Origin: an uncultured Sphingomonadales bacterium
GTDB taxonomy: Bacteria > Pseudomonadota > Alphaproteobacteria > Sphingomonadales > Sphingomonadaceae
Length of the DNA stretch: 38,963 nt
Direction: 5' to 3'
NCBI GenBank assembly: GCA_903821605.1
Contig: CAIJLZ010000019.1
Location: forward strand, 1-38,963
The first letter of the stretch is position 1, and each line of letters starts with the position of its first letter. Below, in pieces: positions 7,332-15,265 of the stretch. A model generated the notes under the pieces. The model was not told the origin of the DNA. It did not search any database and saw only the letters and a list, made by a program, of their open reading frames with translations. Position numbers and translations under genes: made by a program.

Positions 7332-8921
7332 TTGGTGATAGCCATAAATATTCAGGGTCCTTCTGACCCCTATGGTTCTCATGTCCCAAGAGGAAATATA
7401 GACGTGATTGATATATCTAGTGGTGATGTGCGTATATTTGATGATGAGGCTGGCTGTGTAGTCAGGGAGATTATCAACAGGATGCCTTCAGATGTATGCG
7501 AGGCTATATCTTCCTTAGATGTCGATAGTGATATCGAGACGATAACTTGGCAGGAGCGAGACGCGGCTTTGCCGATGGGACTGCTGGGAGCCCCAATCTC
7601 ACCCGAGGCCCAGGCACTCGTGGATGACCTTCTTTATCGAGTGGTGCTCGCTCGAACTCGGAGGCGTGAACGTCCCACCAGCATCGAGGCACTCCGGAGG
7701 GCTCTTGGGGCGATCATGTCGGATCTGTTCGATTTCCAGCGTAGAATAGGAAAAAGTGGCGAGCCACGGTGTGGGTCACACGGGACCTCGTCCAATGACG
7801 TCCAATCTATTAAGCTAGGCTTCGGTCGCAATCTTTTCCTTAAGGTCACTGACGCATTGGTGGCTGAGGGTTACCTTCTGGTCCTTAAGGGATCGCCGAG
7901 GTGGCATACCTGGGATGGCGTCATAAGCAACCATGGAGGCCGAGTAACGAGGTTCAAGCTAACCCGTTCGGTTATTGAGCTTGCGAATGACTTCGGTGTT
8001 CAAGTCGATGCTTGGCAGACGCATTGGACGCGAGGGAAATCGAAGAGGGTCATTGTGGCTCCGGAGGTGCCCCGCTTGGTCTTAAAGGCCAAGAGGCTCC
8101 GTCAGGGCCATAGGAAGTGTGACGCACGAGAATTGCCGATCGATCATGCATCGCCGGTCGTTCAGCGCCTACTGGCTGATATCGCCGAGATTAATGTCTT
8201 CCTTGCTGAACAGAAGTTTGGCGGTCTGTCATTCCCTGGCTTGAAGAGGATATTCAACGATGGCGACCAGGATGGCTTCTCGTGGCAGTGGGGTGGGCGA
8301 TACTTCTCTTTACCTGGAGGCGATCGTTACGAGGCTTGGAGTGGTGAGGAGCGTCGCGAGCGGATTACCATCAACGGCGAGCGGGTGGGGGAAGCGGACA
8401 TTCGATCGTCACATCTGACGTTTCTTCATGCTCTCCTCCAGGAGCCATTCGACACTTCGTTTGATCCCTATAGCATCGAGGGAATACCGCGAGACCTCGT
8501 GAAGAGCTGGTGCACACACGCGCTCGGTAAGTCTTCTGTGAAGGCTCGTCAGTGGTCAGGAACCGCGAAGGCCGACTATCAGGCCCAGTATCCGGGTAGG
8601 GTACTCAAGGAGGATTACCCTATCTCGATGGTTGGTGAAGCCATCTTACGGCGACATCCGGCCCTTAGGCGACTTGAAGGAAATGAGATCAGTACCCTCG
8701 ACCTGCAGTACCATGAGAGTGAGGTTCTGAAGATGGCGATGGCAGATCTCAGGAAGTCACATGGTATACCAGCATTACCTATTCATGATGGACTTATAGT
8801 GCCCCTGTCACGGCTAGAAGAAGCCGAGAAGGCCTTGAAGGGGGCCTTCAGGATGTACATTGAGGGATACAGAGAATGTCTATCTATTGTTACTCCTGTA
8901 GTCACCCACAAGATCTCTTAA
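7332..8921 (+). CDS. Divergent family A polymerase-like (palm domain) protein
   Basis: The protein has 529 residues. Its C-terminal half carries the hallmarks of Pol I / T7 RNAP-type polymerases. Motif A is in VGEADIRSSHLTFLHALL (D356). A motif B-like O-helix is at 387-399 (R387-x3-K391 ... G399). LQYHESEVLKMAM (Q459) matches the Pol I segment IQGTAADIIKxAM. Motif C is PIHDGLIVP (H485-D486), followed by EEAEKAL as in Pol I. The WQWGGRYFSL segment (318-327) precedes motif A. No 5' or 3' exonuclease is seen. Residues 90-235 look helical and may be a winged-helix DNA-binding part. The start is uncertain: TTG 7332, GTG 7335, or ATG 7482 with AGGGAGA upstream. The first 200 bp are AT-richer and use ATA, AGT and AGG codons unlike the neighbours, indicating transfer. 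It may act as a polymerase or primase for the island, or in defence; its activity is unproven. Confidence 0.6.
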   Translation: MVIAINIQGPSDPYGSHVPRGNIDVIDISSGDVRIFDDEAGCVVREIINRMPSDVCEAISSLDVDSDIETITWQERDAALPMGLLGAPISPEAQALVDDLLYRVVLARTRRRERPTSIEALRRALGAIMSDLFDFQRRIGKSGEPRCGSHGTSSNDVQSIKLGFGRNLFLKVTDALVAEGYLLVLKGSPRWHTWDGVISNHGGRVTRFKLTRSVIELANDFGVQVDAWQTHWTRGKSKRVIVAPEVPRLVLKAKRLRQGHRKCDARELPIDHASPVVQRLLADIAEINVFLAEQKFGGLSFPGLKRIFNDGDQDGFSWQWGGRYFSLPGGDRYEAWSGEERRERITINGERVGEADIRSSHLTFLHALLQEPFDTSFDPYSIEGIPRDLVKSWCTHALGKSSVKARQWSGTAKADYQAQYPGRVLKEDYPISMVGEAILRRHPALRRLEGNEISTLDLQYHESEVLKMAMADLRKSHGIPALPIHDGLIVPLSRLEEAEKALKGAFRMYIEGYRECLSIVTPVVTHKIS

Positions 8922-9083
8922 GGGGCTATTGGTGCCTTAAGGTGAAGGGATGCCACTCTCGATATGGTCCCTATAAGAGAACAGCCAGCTCGAGAGCATA
9001 CCAGTACAAAAAGTCAGACACTTAATGTTAACCGTAAATCGCAACAGTAGGCGCTGTTGGAAGTTGAAGGTGGGGAGGATCTG

Positions 9084-9596
9084 TTGGAACCCAACATCGC
9101 GAAGATCGAACGAGACCTTCAAGGCTATGATGACAACAAGTTGGTGAAGCGGCAACGGAACGCTGAGGGGCTAAGGGATCATCCGGTCCACGGCGCGAGC
9201 GCTCGATTGATTTTGGAGCTGATCGCGAAGGAGCATGAGCGTCGAGTTTCGTCGGCTCGAGTGGGACGATACAAGGCCTCAACACCTGAGGAGGGCGTTC
9301 TGGATGCCTATGGCTACAAGGTCGGTAAATCAGGCTTAAAAGATTTTGCCCGAAGGAAGCGTCTCGACGCCATCATGTCCGAGGAGCTCCCTCTTGTTGG
9401 ATCGCCAGCTCATATGGTGGAATGGGGTTCCCCTTTCAGTCCCCAACGCTACAGGAAGCTGCACCGAGTGATCCAGGTCAACATCTCAAGCCACAAGTAT
9501 AGGGATAATCTGGAGGTGGCTGTGGCAGATTGGGAAGAGGACCTGGACTACCTGGAGCGAGAGTGGCGACAGCGTTGCATTGCCGGTCGCCTCTGA
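9084..9596 (+). CDS. Conserved-looking hypothetical protein
   Basis: This is a 170-residue protein. TTG 9084 is preferred because GGGGAGG lies 5 nt upstream; another TTG at 9057 would add 9 residues. No ATG is available before the middle of the protein. The N-terminal third is helical and charged. From residue 75 the sequence VLDAYGYKVGKSGL ... R..LDAIM..ELP.V.SP..M.EWG.P.S..R..K ... DWEEDLDYLERE looks like a domain I have seen in uncharacterised proteobacterial island proteins, often at the C-terminus. I know no function for it. It lies between the polymerase-like gene and the integrase, convergent with the latter. Confidence 0.6.
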   Translation: MEPNIAKIERDLQGYDDNKLVKRQRNAEGLRDHPVHGASARLILELIAKEHERRVSSARVGRYKASTPEEGVLDAYGYKVGKSGLKDFARRKRLDAIMSEELPLVGSPAHMVEWGSPFSPQRYRKLHRVIQVNISSHKYRDNLEVAVADWEEDLDYLEREWRQRCIAGRL

Positions 9597-9631
9597 CCTC
9601 TCAAATAGACACTGACGCCTGCGTCCGCACC

Positions 9632-11461
9632 TCATGGTTTGCCCCACGGTTTTACCCGAGACAGATCGAGCTTGCTGTATGTGATGACACTCATCCATCG
9701 AGCGTGGGGATGTTGGCTGCCATAAGTCCTGGTCGTGCCCTTACCGGTCGTAGAGTGACCCATCAGATACTGCATGGCCTCCTCCGGGATACGATCGGCT
9801 CGTGCTTGCGTAGCCCATGCGGTTCGGAAGTCTCGGAGCGGACGACGGGTCTTACCACGCTGCGGGGCCAAGTGGATGCCGTTCTGCTTCAGGTACCCGC
9901 TCCACCATTCGCCGAATAATGGGGAGAGGTAGCCCTTGGTGCTGGACTTCACGCGCAGCGTCGGGAACAGGGCAGTCTCTCCCTGGTGACGGAGATGCTC
10001 GACATACGCGGGAAGTCCAAGCTCGATAAGCGCTTGCGGTATCAATGGATCGCGAGGCGCCGACTTGAGCTGCCGCTTGCCCTTCACAGGATGGACACCA
10101 TCGTCCGTAATTCGGAGTACCCACTGGCCGCTGGCCTCGTCCTGAAAGATGTCGGATAGCATCAGTTGGGCGACTTCCTCGGGGCGAGCTCCGGTCCACT
10201 GGAGGAGAAGGGGTATCCAATAACAGGCGTCCCCGAGGAGTGGGGCGGGGCGATCGCCCGACGTAAAGACTGGCAGTGAGAGGATCGCCTCGAGCTCTTC
10301 CAAGGTGTATTCGGTCCCCTGCTCGTCCTCGTGGCTTCCCGACAAGCTCTTGCGGGCCTTGAACGGGTTCTGGAGGACATCATTGATCGTTCCTGCCTCC
10401 TGTCCTTTGTTCCAGATCGCCGAGAGGGCTGCGAGGTGAGTACGGATAGTCTTCAGCTCTAGGCGGTCTGCTTCTGATCCTTCGTACTTGGCGACTAGAG
10501 CGGGCAGTGGGAGGTCGCGGTCCTCCTTCGGTAACTTGGCGGGACGTTGGGCGAGGAGCTCGAGCCATTCGGTCACCATGGCCTTGGTGATCTTGGATGG
10601 AGTGGGGGTGCCGTGCAGCTCCCGGAAGCCCCGTAAGGAGCCTTTCCAAGACGATATAGTGCTGTGCCCAACAGGCGACACCTTACTCGCCATTAGGGCT
10701 TCAGCGACATCCTGAAGGGTCATCTCAGTCGCGGGGGGCGAAGGGGTCTGCTCGGGGTTGAAAGGTTCTGGAGCTGCGGGAAGGGCGGGAGGTTGAACAA
10801 TCTCCCCTGCCAAGGCCCGGATGGCGTCCGAGTGAGCCTGCATAGCCTTGTTGTTCAGTGCGATGCAGAGCTGTTTGAAGCCCTCGCTGCCCTTGTCGAC
10901 GACGTAGCCGCTTTCCTCTGCAAGTTGGACGGCTCGATCACTCCAGGCCTCGATAAGCCCTTCAAGATCGCCCTGGGTCCGGAGGGCCTGAGCGGTCTCG
11001 ACGATGACCTCGTGAACGAAACGAGGTCCTTTGGTCCATCGGGCGGGTGTCGATTGGTCGAGGCTAACACCTTGGCGTTCGGCGACGTCGGAGAGGGCTT
11101 CCCCGCGTCTCTTGGCATCTTGGCTCCATCGGATGCTCTCCACGTCTTCCAATTCCTGATGGTGATATCGAGCCATCAGATAGGCAATGGTGGGTTCGTC
11201 GAGTGGATGAAACATACCAGAGTGTTGGCGTTCGGCCATGTCAACCAGGCGCGTCCAGGTCTTCTCGGCCTCCTGATAGATCGCCATCGCCCCGGGGGTG
11301 TCGATGCTTTTCGCGCGGAGGGAGACCTTCAGTTCAGATCGTCCTCGTCCCTGTGGGCTTCCGCCCGGAATGTAGCGGATCAGATCCTTCGGGAACCGGC
11401 GACGATAGCTTATGATGCCGGTCGTCTTGTCTAGTTGAAGGTGCTTCACGACGACTTCCAT
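9632..11461 (-). CDS. int: Tyrosine-type site-specific integrase (DUF6538 N-terminus)
   Basis: The protein has 609 residues. The N-terminus (about 5-60; KHLQLDKTTGIISYRRRFP) matches the arm-type domain of DUF6538 integrases. A long helical insert (80-235) and a core-binding SAM-like domain (248-352) follow. The catalytic domain has R426 (TGARPEE), a beta-hairpin lysine near K460-467, R543 in PLRDFRTAW, H569 in LMGHST and nucleophile Y580 in RTYG. The usual His of the H-x-x-R box is Asp544 here, a substitution seen in some of this group. It starts 96 bp from the 3' end of tRNA-Leu, the expected geometry for an integrase that uses the tRNA as attB. It probably drives integration and excision of the whole island. 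Confidence 0.95.
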   Translation of the reverse strand: MEVVVKHLQLDKTTGIISYRRRFPKDLIRYIPGGSPQGRGRSELKVSLRAKSIDTPGAMAIYQEAEKTWTRLVDMAERQHSGMFHPLDEPTIAYLMARYHHQELEDVESIRWSQDAKRRGEALSDVAERQGVSLDQSTPARWTKGPRFVHEVIVETAQALRTQGDLEGLIEAWSDRAVQLAEESGYVVDKGSEGFKQLCIALNNKAMQAHSDAIRALAGEIVQPPALPAAPEPFNPEQTPSPPATEMTLQDVAEALMASKVSPVGHSTISSWKGSLRGFRELHGTPTPSKITKAMVTEWLELLAQRPAKLPKEDRDLPLPALVAKYEGSEADRLELKTIRTHLAALSAIWNKGQEAGTINDVLQNPFKARKSLSGSHEDEQGTEYTLEELEAILSLPVFTSGDRPAPLLGDACYWIPLLLQWTGARPEEVAQLMLSDIFQDEASGQWVLRITDDGVHPVKGKRQLKSAPRDPLIPQALIELGLPAYVEHLRHQGETALFPTLRVKSSTKGYLSPLFGEWWSGYLKQNGIHLAPQRGKTRRPLRDFRTAWATQARADRIPEEAMQYLMGHSTTGKGTTRTYGSQHPHARWMSVITYSKLDLSRVKPWGKP

Positions 11462-11472
11462 GGTGTGCCTCG

Positions 11473-11493
11473 GTGTACGACTGTGTGTACGAC
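11473..11493. repeat. Direct GTGTACGAC repeats upstream of int
   Basis: GTGTACGAC occurs at 11473-11481 and 11485-11493, 12 bp apart, between the int start and the tRNA. They are candidate integrase arm-binding sites or an int operator. Confidence 0.45.
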
Positions 11494-11556
11494 CAGCAGG
11501 CCAATCAATGGCGGATTTGTGTGATTTCTAGGCCATTCAAACACTTAAGGGATGAA

Positions 11557-11643
<87 letters not shown>

Positions 11644-11661
11644 ACTTAGCGTGGTGAGGGC

Positions 11662-11690
11662 CAACTAGGGGGCGGCTTCGCGCTTGTCAA
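11662..11690 (-). promoter_or_regulatory. Sigma-70 type promoter of tRNA-Leu
   Basis: On the minus strand a consensus TTGACA (11690-11685) is followed after exactly 17 bp by TAGTTG (11667-11662), placing transcription initiation about 10 bp before the tRNA 5' end. Confidence 0.6.
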
Positions 11691-11753
11691 TCAGTCGTGG
11701 AAGCGCCATTGCATTTTTCGTCGTTTTTTCGAGTCAGCGGGGATTTTGCAGAC

Positions 11754-12683
11754 ATGAATCGGTTGGTCACGATCTTTGGCGGTGGCGGTTTTATCGGCCA
11801 TTATGTGGCGCAGGCGCTGCTGGGTGCCGGCTATCGCGTGCGGATTGCGGAACGGCACCCGAAGAACGCTTGGCGAATCAAAAGCTATGGCAATTTGGGG
11901 CAAGTCCAGTTCATGGCCGCCGATATTCTGCGCCCCGATACGGTGGCGGCGGCGGTGGATGGTGCCGATGTTGTGATCAACCTTGTCGGCATTTTGGCGG
12001 GCAAGTTCGATGCGGTGCATGTGCAGGGCGCGGCGCATGTCGCCAAGGCCGCTGCGGCGGCGCATGTGGGCGCGTTGATCCAGCTTTCCGCGATCGGTGC
12101 CGATGTGGCCAGCGCGTCGGCTTATGGCCGCAGCAAGGGCGAGGGCGAGGCGGCCGTGCGTGCGGCCTTCCCGGCGGCGATCATTTTGCGTCCGTCGATC
12201 GTGTTTGGGCCGGAAGACAATTTCGTCAACCGCTTTGCTGCCATGGCCAAGCTGCCAGTGCTGCCGGTGTTGCGCGGTGCGGCAAAGTTCCAGCCGCTAT
12301 TCGCGGGCGATATCGGCCATGCCGTGGTCGCGGCGCTGGGCGATGCGGATCATGCGGGCAAGACGTTCGAATTGGGCGGCCCGGAAGTGCTGTCGATGCG
12401 CCAGCTCAACGAATTGATCTGCCACCTTACCGGGCAGACGCCGTCGATCATCGATGTGCCTGATTGTATGGGCGGCCTGATGGCGAAGCTGCTGGGCTGG
12501 GCGCCCGGCGCACCGATCACGCAGGACCAGTGGCTGATGTTGCAACAGGATAATGTCGTGGCGGCGGGCGCACTTGGTTTCGCGGCGCTTGGCATCGCGC
12601 CACAGGCATTGGAAACGGTCGGGCCGCGCTGGCTGGTCCGGTTCCGCAACCATGGCCGTTTCGCGGCCAACACCCCGGCATGA
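11754..12683 (+). CDS. NDUFA9-like complex I-associated NAD(P)-binding protein
   Basis: This 309-residue protein is an atypical short-chain dehydrogenase/reductase. ATG 11754 gives the natural start MNRLVTIFGGGGFIGHY; an upstream in-frame ATG at 11697 would add 19 residues. The Rossmann motif GGGGFIG is at 8-14. Its active site is not that of a full SDR: the usual YxxxK is seen as YGRSKGEGE near 123-131. The family includes the NDUFA9 subunit/assembly factor of respiratory complex I and related quinone-pathway proteins; the bacterial role is less certain. uppP begins 13 bp after its stop, so the two are probably co-transcribed. Confidence 0.8.
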   Translation: MNRLVTIFGGGGFIGHYVAQALLGAGYRVRIAERHPKNAWRIKSYGNLGQVQFMAADILRPDTVAAAVDGADVVINLVGILAGKFDAVHVQGAAHVAKAAAAAHVGALIQLSAIGADVASASAYGRSKGEGEAAVRAAFPAAIILRPSIVFGPEDNFVNRFAAMAKLPVLPVLRGAAKFQPLFAGDIGHAVVAALGDADHAGKTFELGGPEVLSMRQLNELICHLTGQTPSIIDVPDCMGGLMAKLLGWAPGAPITQDQWLMLQQDNVVAAGALGFAALGIAPQALETVGPRWLVRFRNHGRFAANTPA

Positions 12684-12696
12684 GCGTCCACCAGTC

Positions 12697-13500
12697 ATGA
12701 CATCCGATCTGCTGACCCCGATCCTGCTCGGCATTGTCGAGGGGGTGACGGAATTCATTCCGGTGTCGTCGACCGGCCATTTGGTGCTGGCCGGCGCGTT
12801 GCTGGGCTATCAGGATGAGGCGAGCAAGACCTTCGATATCGTGATCCAACTGGGCGCGATTCTGGCGGTGGTGGTGCTGTATTGGCGACGCTTTGTCGAT
12901 GTGTTGCTTGGCCTTGCCAGCATGGACAAGGGGGCGGTCGGGTTCACCCGCAATATTTTGCTTGGTTTTCTGCCTTCGATGGTAGTGGGGGCGGTCGCCT
13001 ATCAGGCGATCAAGGCGATGCTGGAATCGCCGACGGTGGTCGCTTGGGCGCTGATCCTTGGCGGTATCGCGATTCTGGTGATCGAGCGCATCGGCAAGAC
13101 CGTGAAGTTCGAGACGATTGAGGGCATGGGCTGGCGCACCGCGCTCGGGATCGGCGTGATCCAGTGCCTGTCGATGATACCCGGTGTCAGCCGTTCAGGT
13201 GCGACGATCATGGGCGCGTTGATGCTGGGGGTTGAACGCAAGACCGCGGCGGAGTTCAGCTTCTTCGTCGCGATCCCGACGATGCTGGCGGCCAGCACCT
13301 ATGCGATGTTGAAAGACGGCATGCACCTGCCACAGGATCAACTGGGCAATATCGGTATCGGCTTTGTGGTGTCCTTTGTCGTCGCGATGGCGGTGATCAA
13401 GGGCTTTGTCGCGATGGTCTCGCGCTTTGGCTTTGCGCCCTTCGCTTGGTATCGCATCGCGGCGGGTAGCGGTGCGTTGCTGTGGCTTGGGATGAAGTGA
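12697..13500 (+). CDS. uppP: Undecaprenyl-diphosphatase UppP (BacA)
   Basis: The protein has 267 residues, the family's standard length. It is an integral membrane enzyme that dephosphorylates undecaprenyl diphosphate to recycle the lipid carrier for peptidoglycan and other wall polymers. Both signature motifs are present: EGVTEFIPVSSTGHLVL near residues 15-31, with the catalytic Glu/His set, and PGVSRSGATIMGALMLG near 163-179. About seven to eight hydrophobic helices are visible. High-level uppP confers bacitracin tolerance in other bacteria. It follows the NDUFA9-like gene closely and ends before a strong terminator. Confidence 0.97.
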   Translation: MTSDLLTPILLGIVEGVTEFIPVSSTGHLVLAGALLGYQDEASKTFDIVIQLGAILAVVVLYWRRFVDVLLGLASMDKGAVGFTRNILLGFLPSMVVGAVAYQAIKAMLESPTVVAWALILGGIAILVIERIGKTVKFETIEGMGWRTALGIGVIQCLSMIPGVSRSGATIMGALMLGVERKTAAEFSFFVAIPTMLAASTYAMLKDGMHLPQDQLGNIGIGFVVSFVVAMAVIKGFVAMVSRFGFAPFAWYRIAAGSGALLWLGMK

Positions 13501-13525
13501 GCCGCCGCTAAGGGGCTTTTCCCAC

Positions 13526-13564
13526 AAAAAGGGCGGGGGCGATCTGGTCGCACCCCGCCTTTTT
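13526..13564. terminator. Bidirectional intrinsic terminator between uppP and grpE
   Basis: AAAAAGG(G)CGGGG pairs with CCCCGCCTTTTT across a 13-nt loop. A/T runs on both sides allow it to end both convergent units. Confidence 0.85.
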
Positions 13565-13607
13565 GTACCAATTTCACGCCATTTGCATGGTTGTGAAAGC
13601 CGATTGA

Positions 13608-14177
13608 TCAGCCTGCTTTGGCGACGCCGACCATTGACGGGCGCAGCAGCCGATCCTTAATCATGTAACCAGCCTGCATTTCCTGAATGACGGTGCCGGG
13701 TTCTTCAGCGCTGGGCAGTTCGATCATCGCCTGATGCAGATTGGGATCAAGCTTGGTGCCGACGGCGATGATGCGGCTGATGCCGTGGCGACCGAAGACG
13801 CTTTCCAGTTCCTTGCCGGTCATTTCAAGCCCGGTCACCAGCGGCGACAGCTTCTCGTCGGCGCGCAATTCAGCCGGGATCGATTCGAGTGCGCGGCTCA
13901 GATTATCGGCGACGGAGAGGATGTCGCGGGCAAAGGCGGTGGCGGCATAGGCCGTGGCATTGGCCTTTTCCTGTTCCAGCCGGCGGCGGGTATTTTGCAG
14001 GTCGGCCTGCGCATAGAGCACGTCCTGCTTGGCCGCTTCAAGCGCGCCTTCCAGTTCGGCGATGCGGGCGGCGGGGCCAGTCTCGGGGCCAGTCTCGGGG
14101 CCAGTGGGGGTGGCCGCCGCGTCGGCAGCGGTTTCCGCGCCTTCGGTCGGTTCGGCAGTGCTGGTCTGTTCGGTCAT
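13608..14177 (-). CDS. grpE: GrpE, nucleotide exchange factor of DnaK
   Basis: This 189-residue protein releases ADP from DnaK in the cytoplasmic DnaK-DnaJ-GrpE cycle. A low-complexity acidic N-terminus (1-35) contains a GPETGPETGP repeat. It is followed by the long coiled-coil helix (about 36-90, with ELEGALEAAKQDVLYAQADL then NTRRRLEQEK) and the C-terminal beta domain ending in the family signature (HQAMIELPSAEEPGTVIQEMQAGYMIKDRLLRP region, 145-181). It overlaps hrcA by 4 bp, so hrcA-grpE is one translationally coupled unit, the classical heat-shock arrangement in alphaproteobacteria. Confidence 0.97.
   Translation of the reverse strand: MTEQTSTAEPTEGAETAADAAATPTGPETGPETGPAARIAELEGALEAAKQDVLYAQADLQNTRRRLEQEKANATAYAATAFARDILSVADNLSRALESIPAELRADEKLSPLVTGLEMTGKELESVFGRHGISRIIAVGTKLDPNLHQAMIELPSAEEPGTVIQEMQAGYMIKDRLLRPSMVGVAKAG
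14073..14105. repeat. 12-bp tandem repeat inside grpE
   Basis: GGGGCCAGTCTC is present 2.75 times (14073-14084, 14085-14096, 14097-14105) and encodes the GPET repeat in the disordered N-terminus. The unit is in frame, so slippage would only change the tail length. Confidence 0.9.
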
Positions 14178-15223
14178 GCGATCATTCTCGTCAAAGTTTG
14201 TGCGGTGAAATCAACCATGGGGATGATGCGGGCGTAGTTCAAGCGGGTGGGGCCAATGACACCCACCACACCGATGACCCGACCATCCTTGCCATGCCAG
14301 GGCGCTGCTATCACGGATGAGCCGGAAAGCGAGAAAAGTTTGTTCTCAGAGCCGATAAAAATCCGGGTGGCACGGGCAACGCGGGCATTGTCGAGCAGGC
14401 GGGCGATGTCGCGCTTGGTTTCCAGTTCCTCCAACAGGCGCTTCACCCGCTCAAGGTCCTCGGCGGCATGTTCGTCGATCAGATTGGCCTGACCCCGCAC
14501 GATCAAGACCGGATTATCAAGCCCATCCTGCGACCAGACGGCAAGACCTTGCTGGATCAACTGCGCCGCCGCCTGATTGAGCGCCGCTTCGCCGGCGGTG
14601 ATCTGGGCCATCAAACGCGCGCCCGCATCGCCCAGCGTCATGCCGGTCAGCATCGCATTCATGTAATTGGCGGCTTCTTGCAGGGCCGTCATCGGGAAGC
14701 CCAGCGGCAGATCGAGCACGCGATTTTCAACATTGCCATCCTGACCAACCAGCACGGCAAGCGCCTGTCGATCGGATAGCGGGACAAAGCCGACCTGCCG
14801 GACAATCGGCTCCCCCTTGGGGACCAGCACCATCCCGGCACAGGCAGACAGGCCCGACAGCGCCATGGAGGCGGCGGCAAGGGCATCCTCGATCGGGCCG
14901 CTTTCCTTGATCTGCGCCTCAATCGCGTCGCGCTCTTGGGCGGAGGGGACCGCGACCTGCATCATGCCGTCAACGAACAGGCGCAGCCCGACCTCGGTCG
15001 GGACCCGACCGGCGGAGATGTGCGGGGCGGCGAGCAGGCCCATTTCCTCCAGATCCTGCATCACATTGCGGATCGAGGCGGGGGAGAGATCAAGCCCCGG
15101 CACCTTGCTGATCGTACGCGAGCCGACGGGATAGCCGCTGTCGATATAGCTTTCGACAACGACGCGGAAGATATCCCGGGCGCGATCACTGAGTTCAAGG
15201 GGGCCGTTCATGATGCTACTCAT
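14174..15223 (-). CDS. hrcA: Heat-inducible transcription repressor HrcA
   Basis: The protein has 349 residues. The N-terminal winged helix (about 10-80; SGYPVGSRTISK ... SPASIRNVMQDLEEMGLL ... HISAGRVPTEVGLRLFVDGMM) binds CIRCE operators. A GAF-like middle and C-terminal dimerisation part with VSLPVIGPTRLNY-type ending (VVGVIGPTRLNYARIIPMVD) completes the protein. HrcA represses groESL and sometimes dnaK operons and needs GroEL for activity. I see no CIRCE element (TTAGCACTC-N9-GAGTGCTAA) in front of this gene, so it is probably not autoregulated through CIRCE here. The start may be ATG 15223 or ATG 15211. It lies 42 bp downstream of the transporter gene and may be read from that unit. Confidence 0.96.
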   Translation of the reverse strand: MSSIMNGPLELSDRARDIFRVVVESYIDSGYPVGSRTISKVPGLDLSPASIRNVMQDLEEMGLLAAPHISAGRVPTEVGLRLFVDGMMQVAVPSAQERDAIEAQIKESGPIEDALAAASMALSGLSACAGMVLVPKGEPIVRQVGFVPLSDRQALAVLVGQDGNVENRVLDLPLGFPMTALQEAANYMNAMLTGMTLGDAGARLMAQITAGEAALNQAAAQLIQQGLAVWSQDGLDNPVLIVRGQANLIDEHAAEDLERVKRLLEELETKRDIARLLDNARVARATRIFIGSENKLFSLSGSSVIAAPWHGKDGRVIGVVGVIGPTRLNYARIIPMVDFTAQTLTRMIA

Positions 15224-15265
15224 ATGATGTGCGCCGCGCCGGATGCAATAACGCGATGCGCGCCA

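Noticed and set aside
15224-15265. CIRCE operator before hrcA
   Set aside because: No TTAGCACTC-N9-GAGTGCTAA or near match is present.
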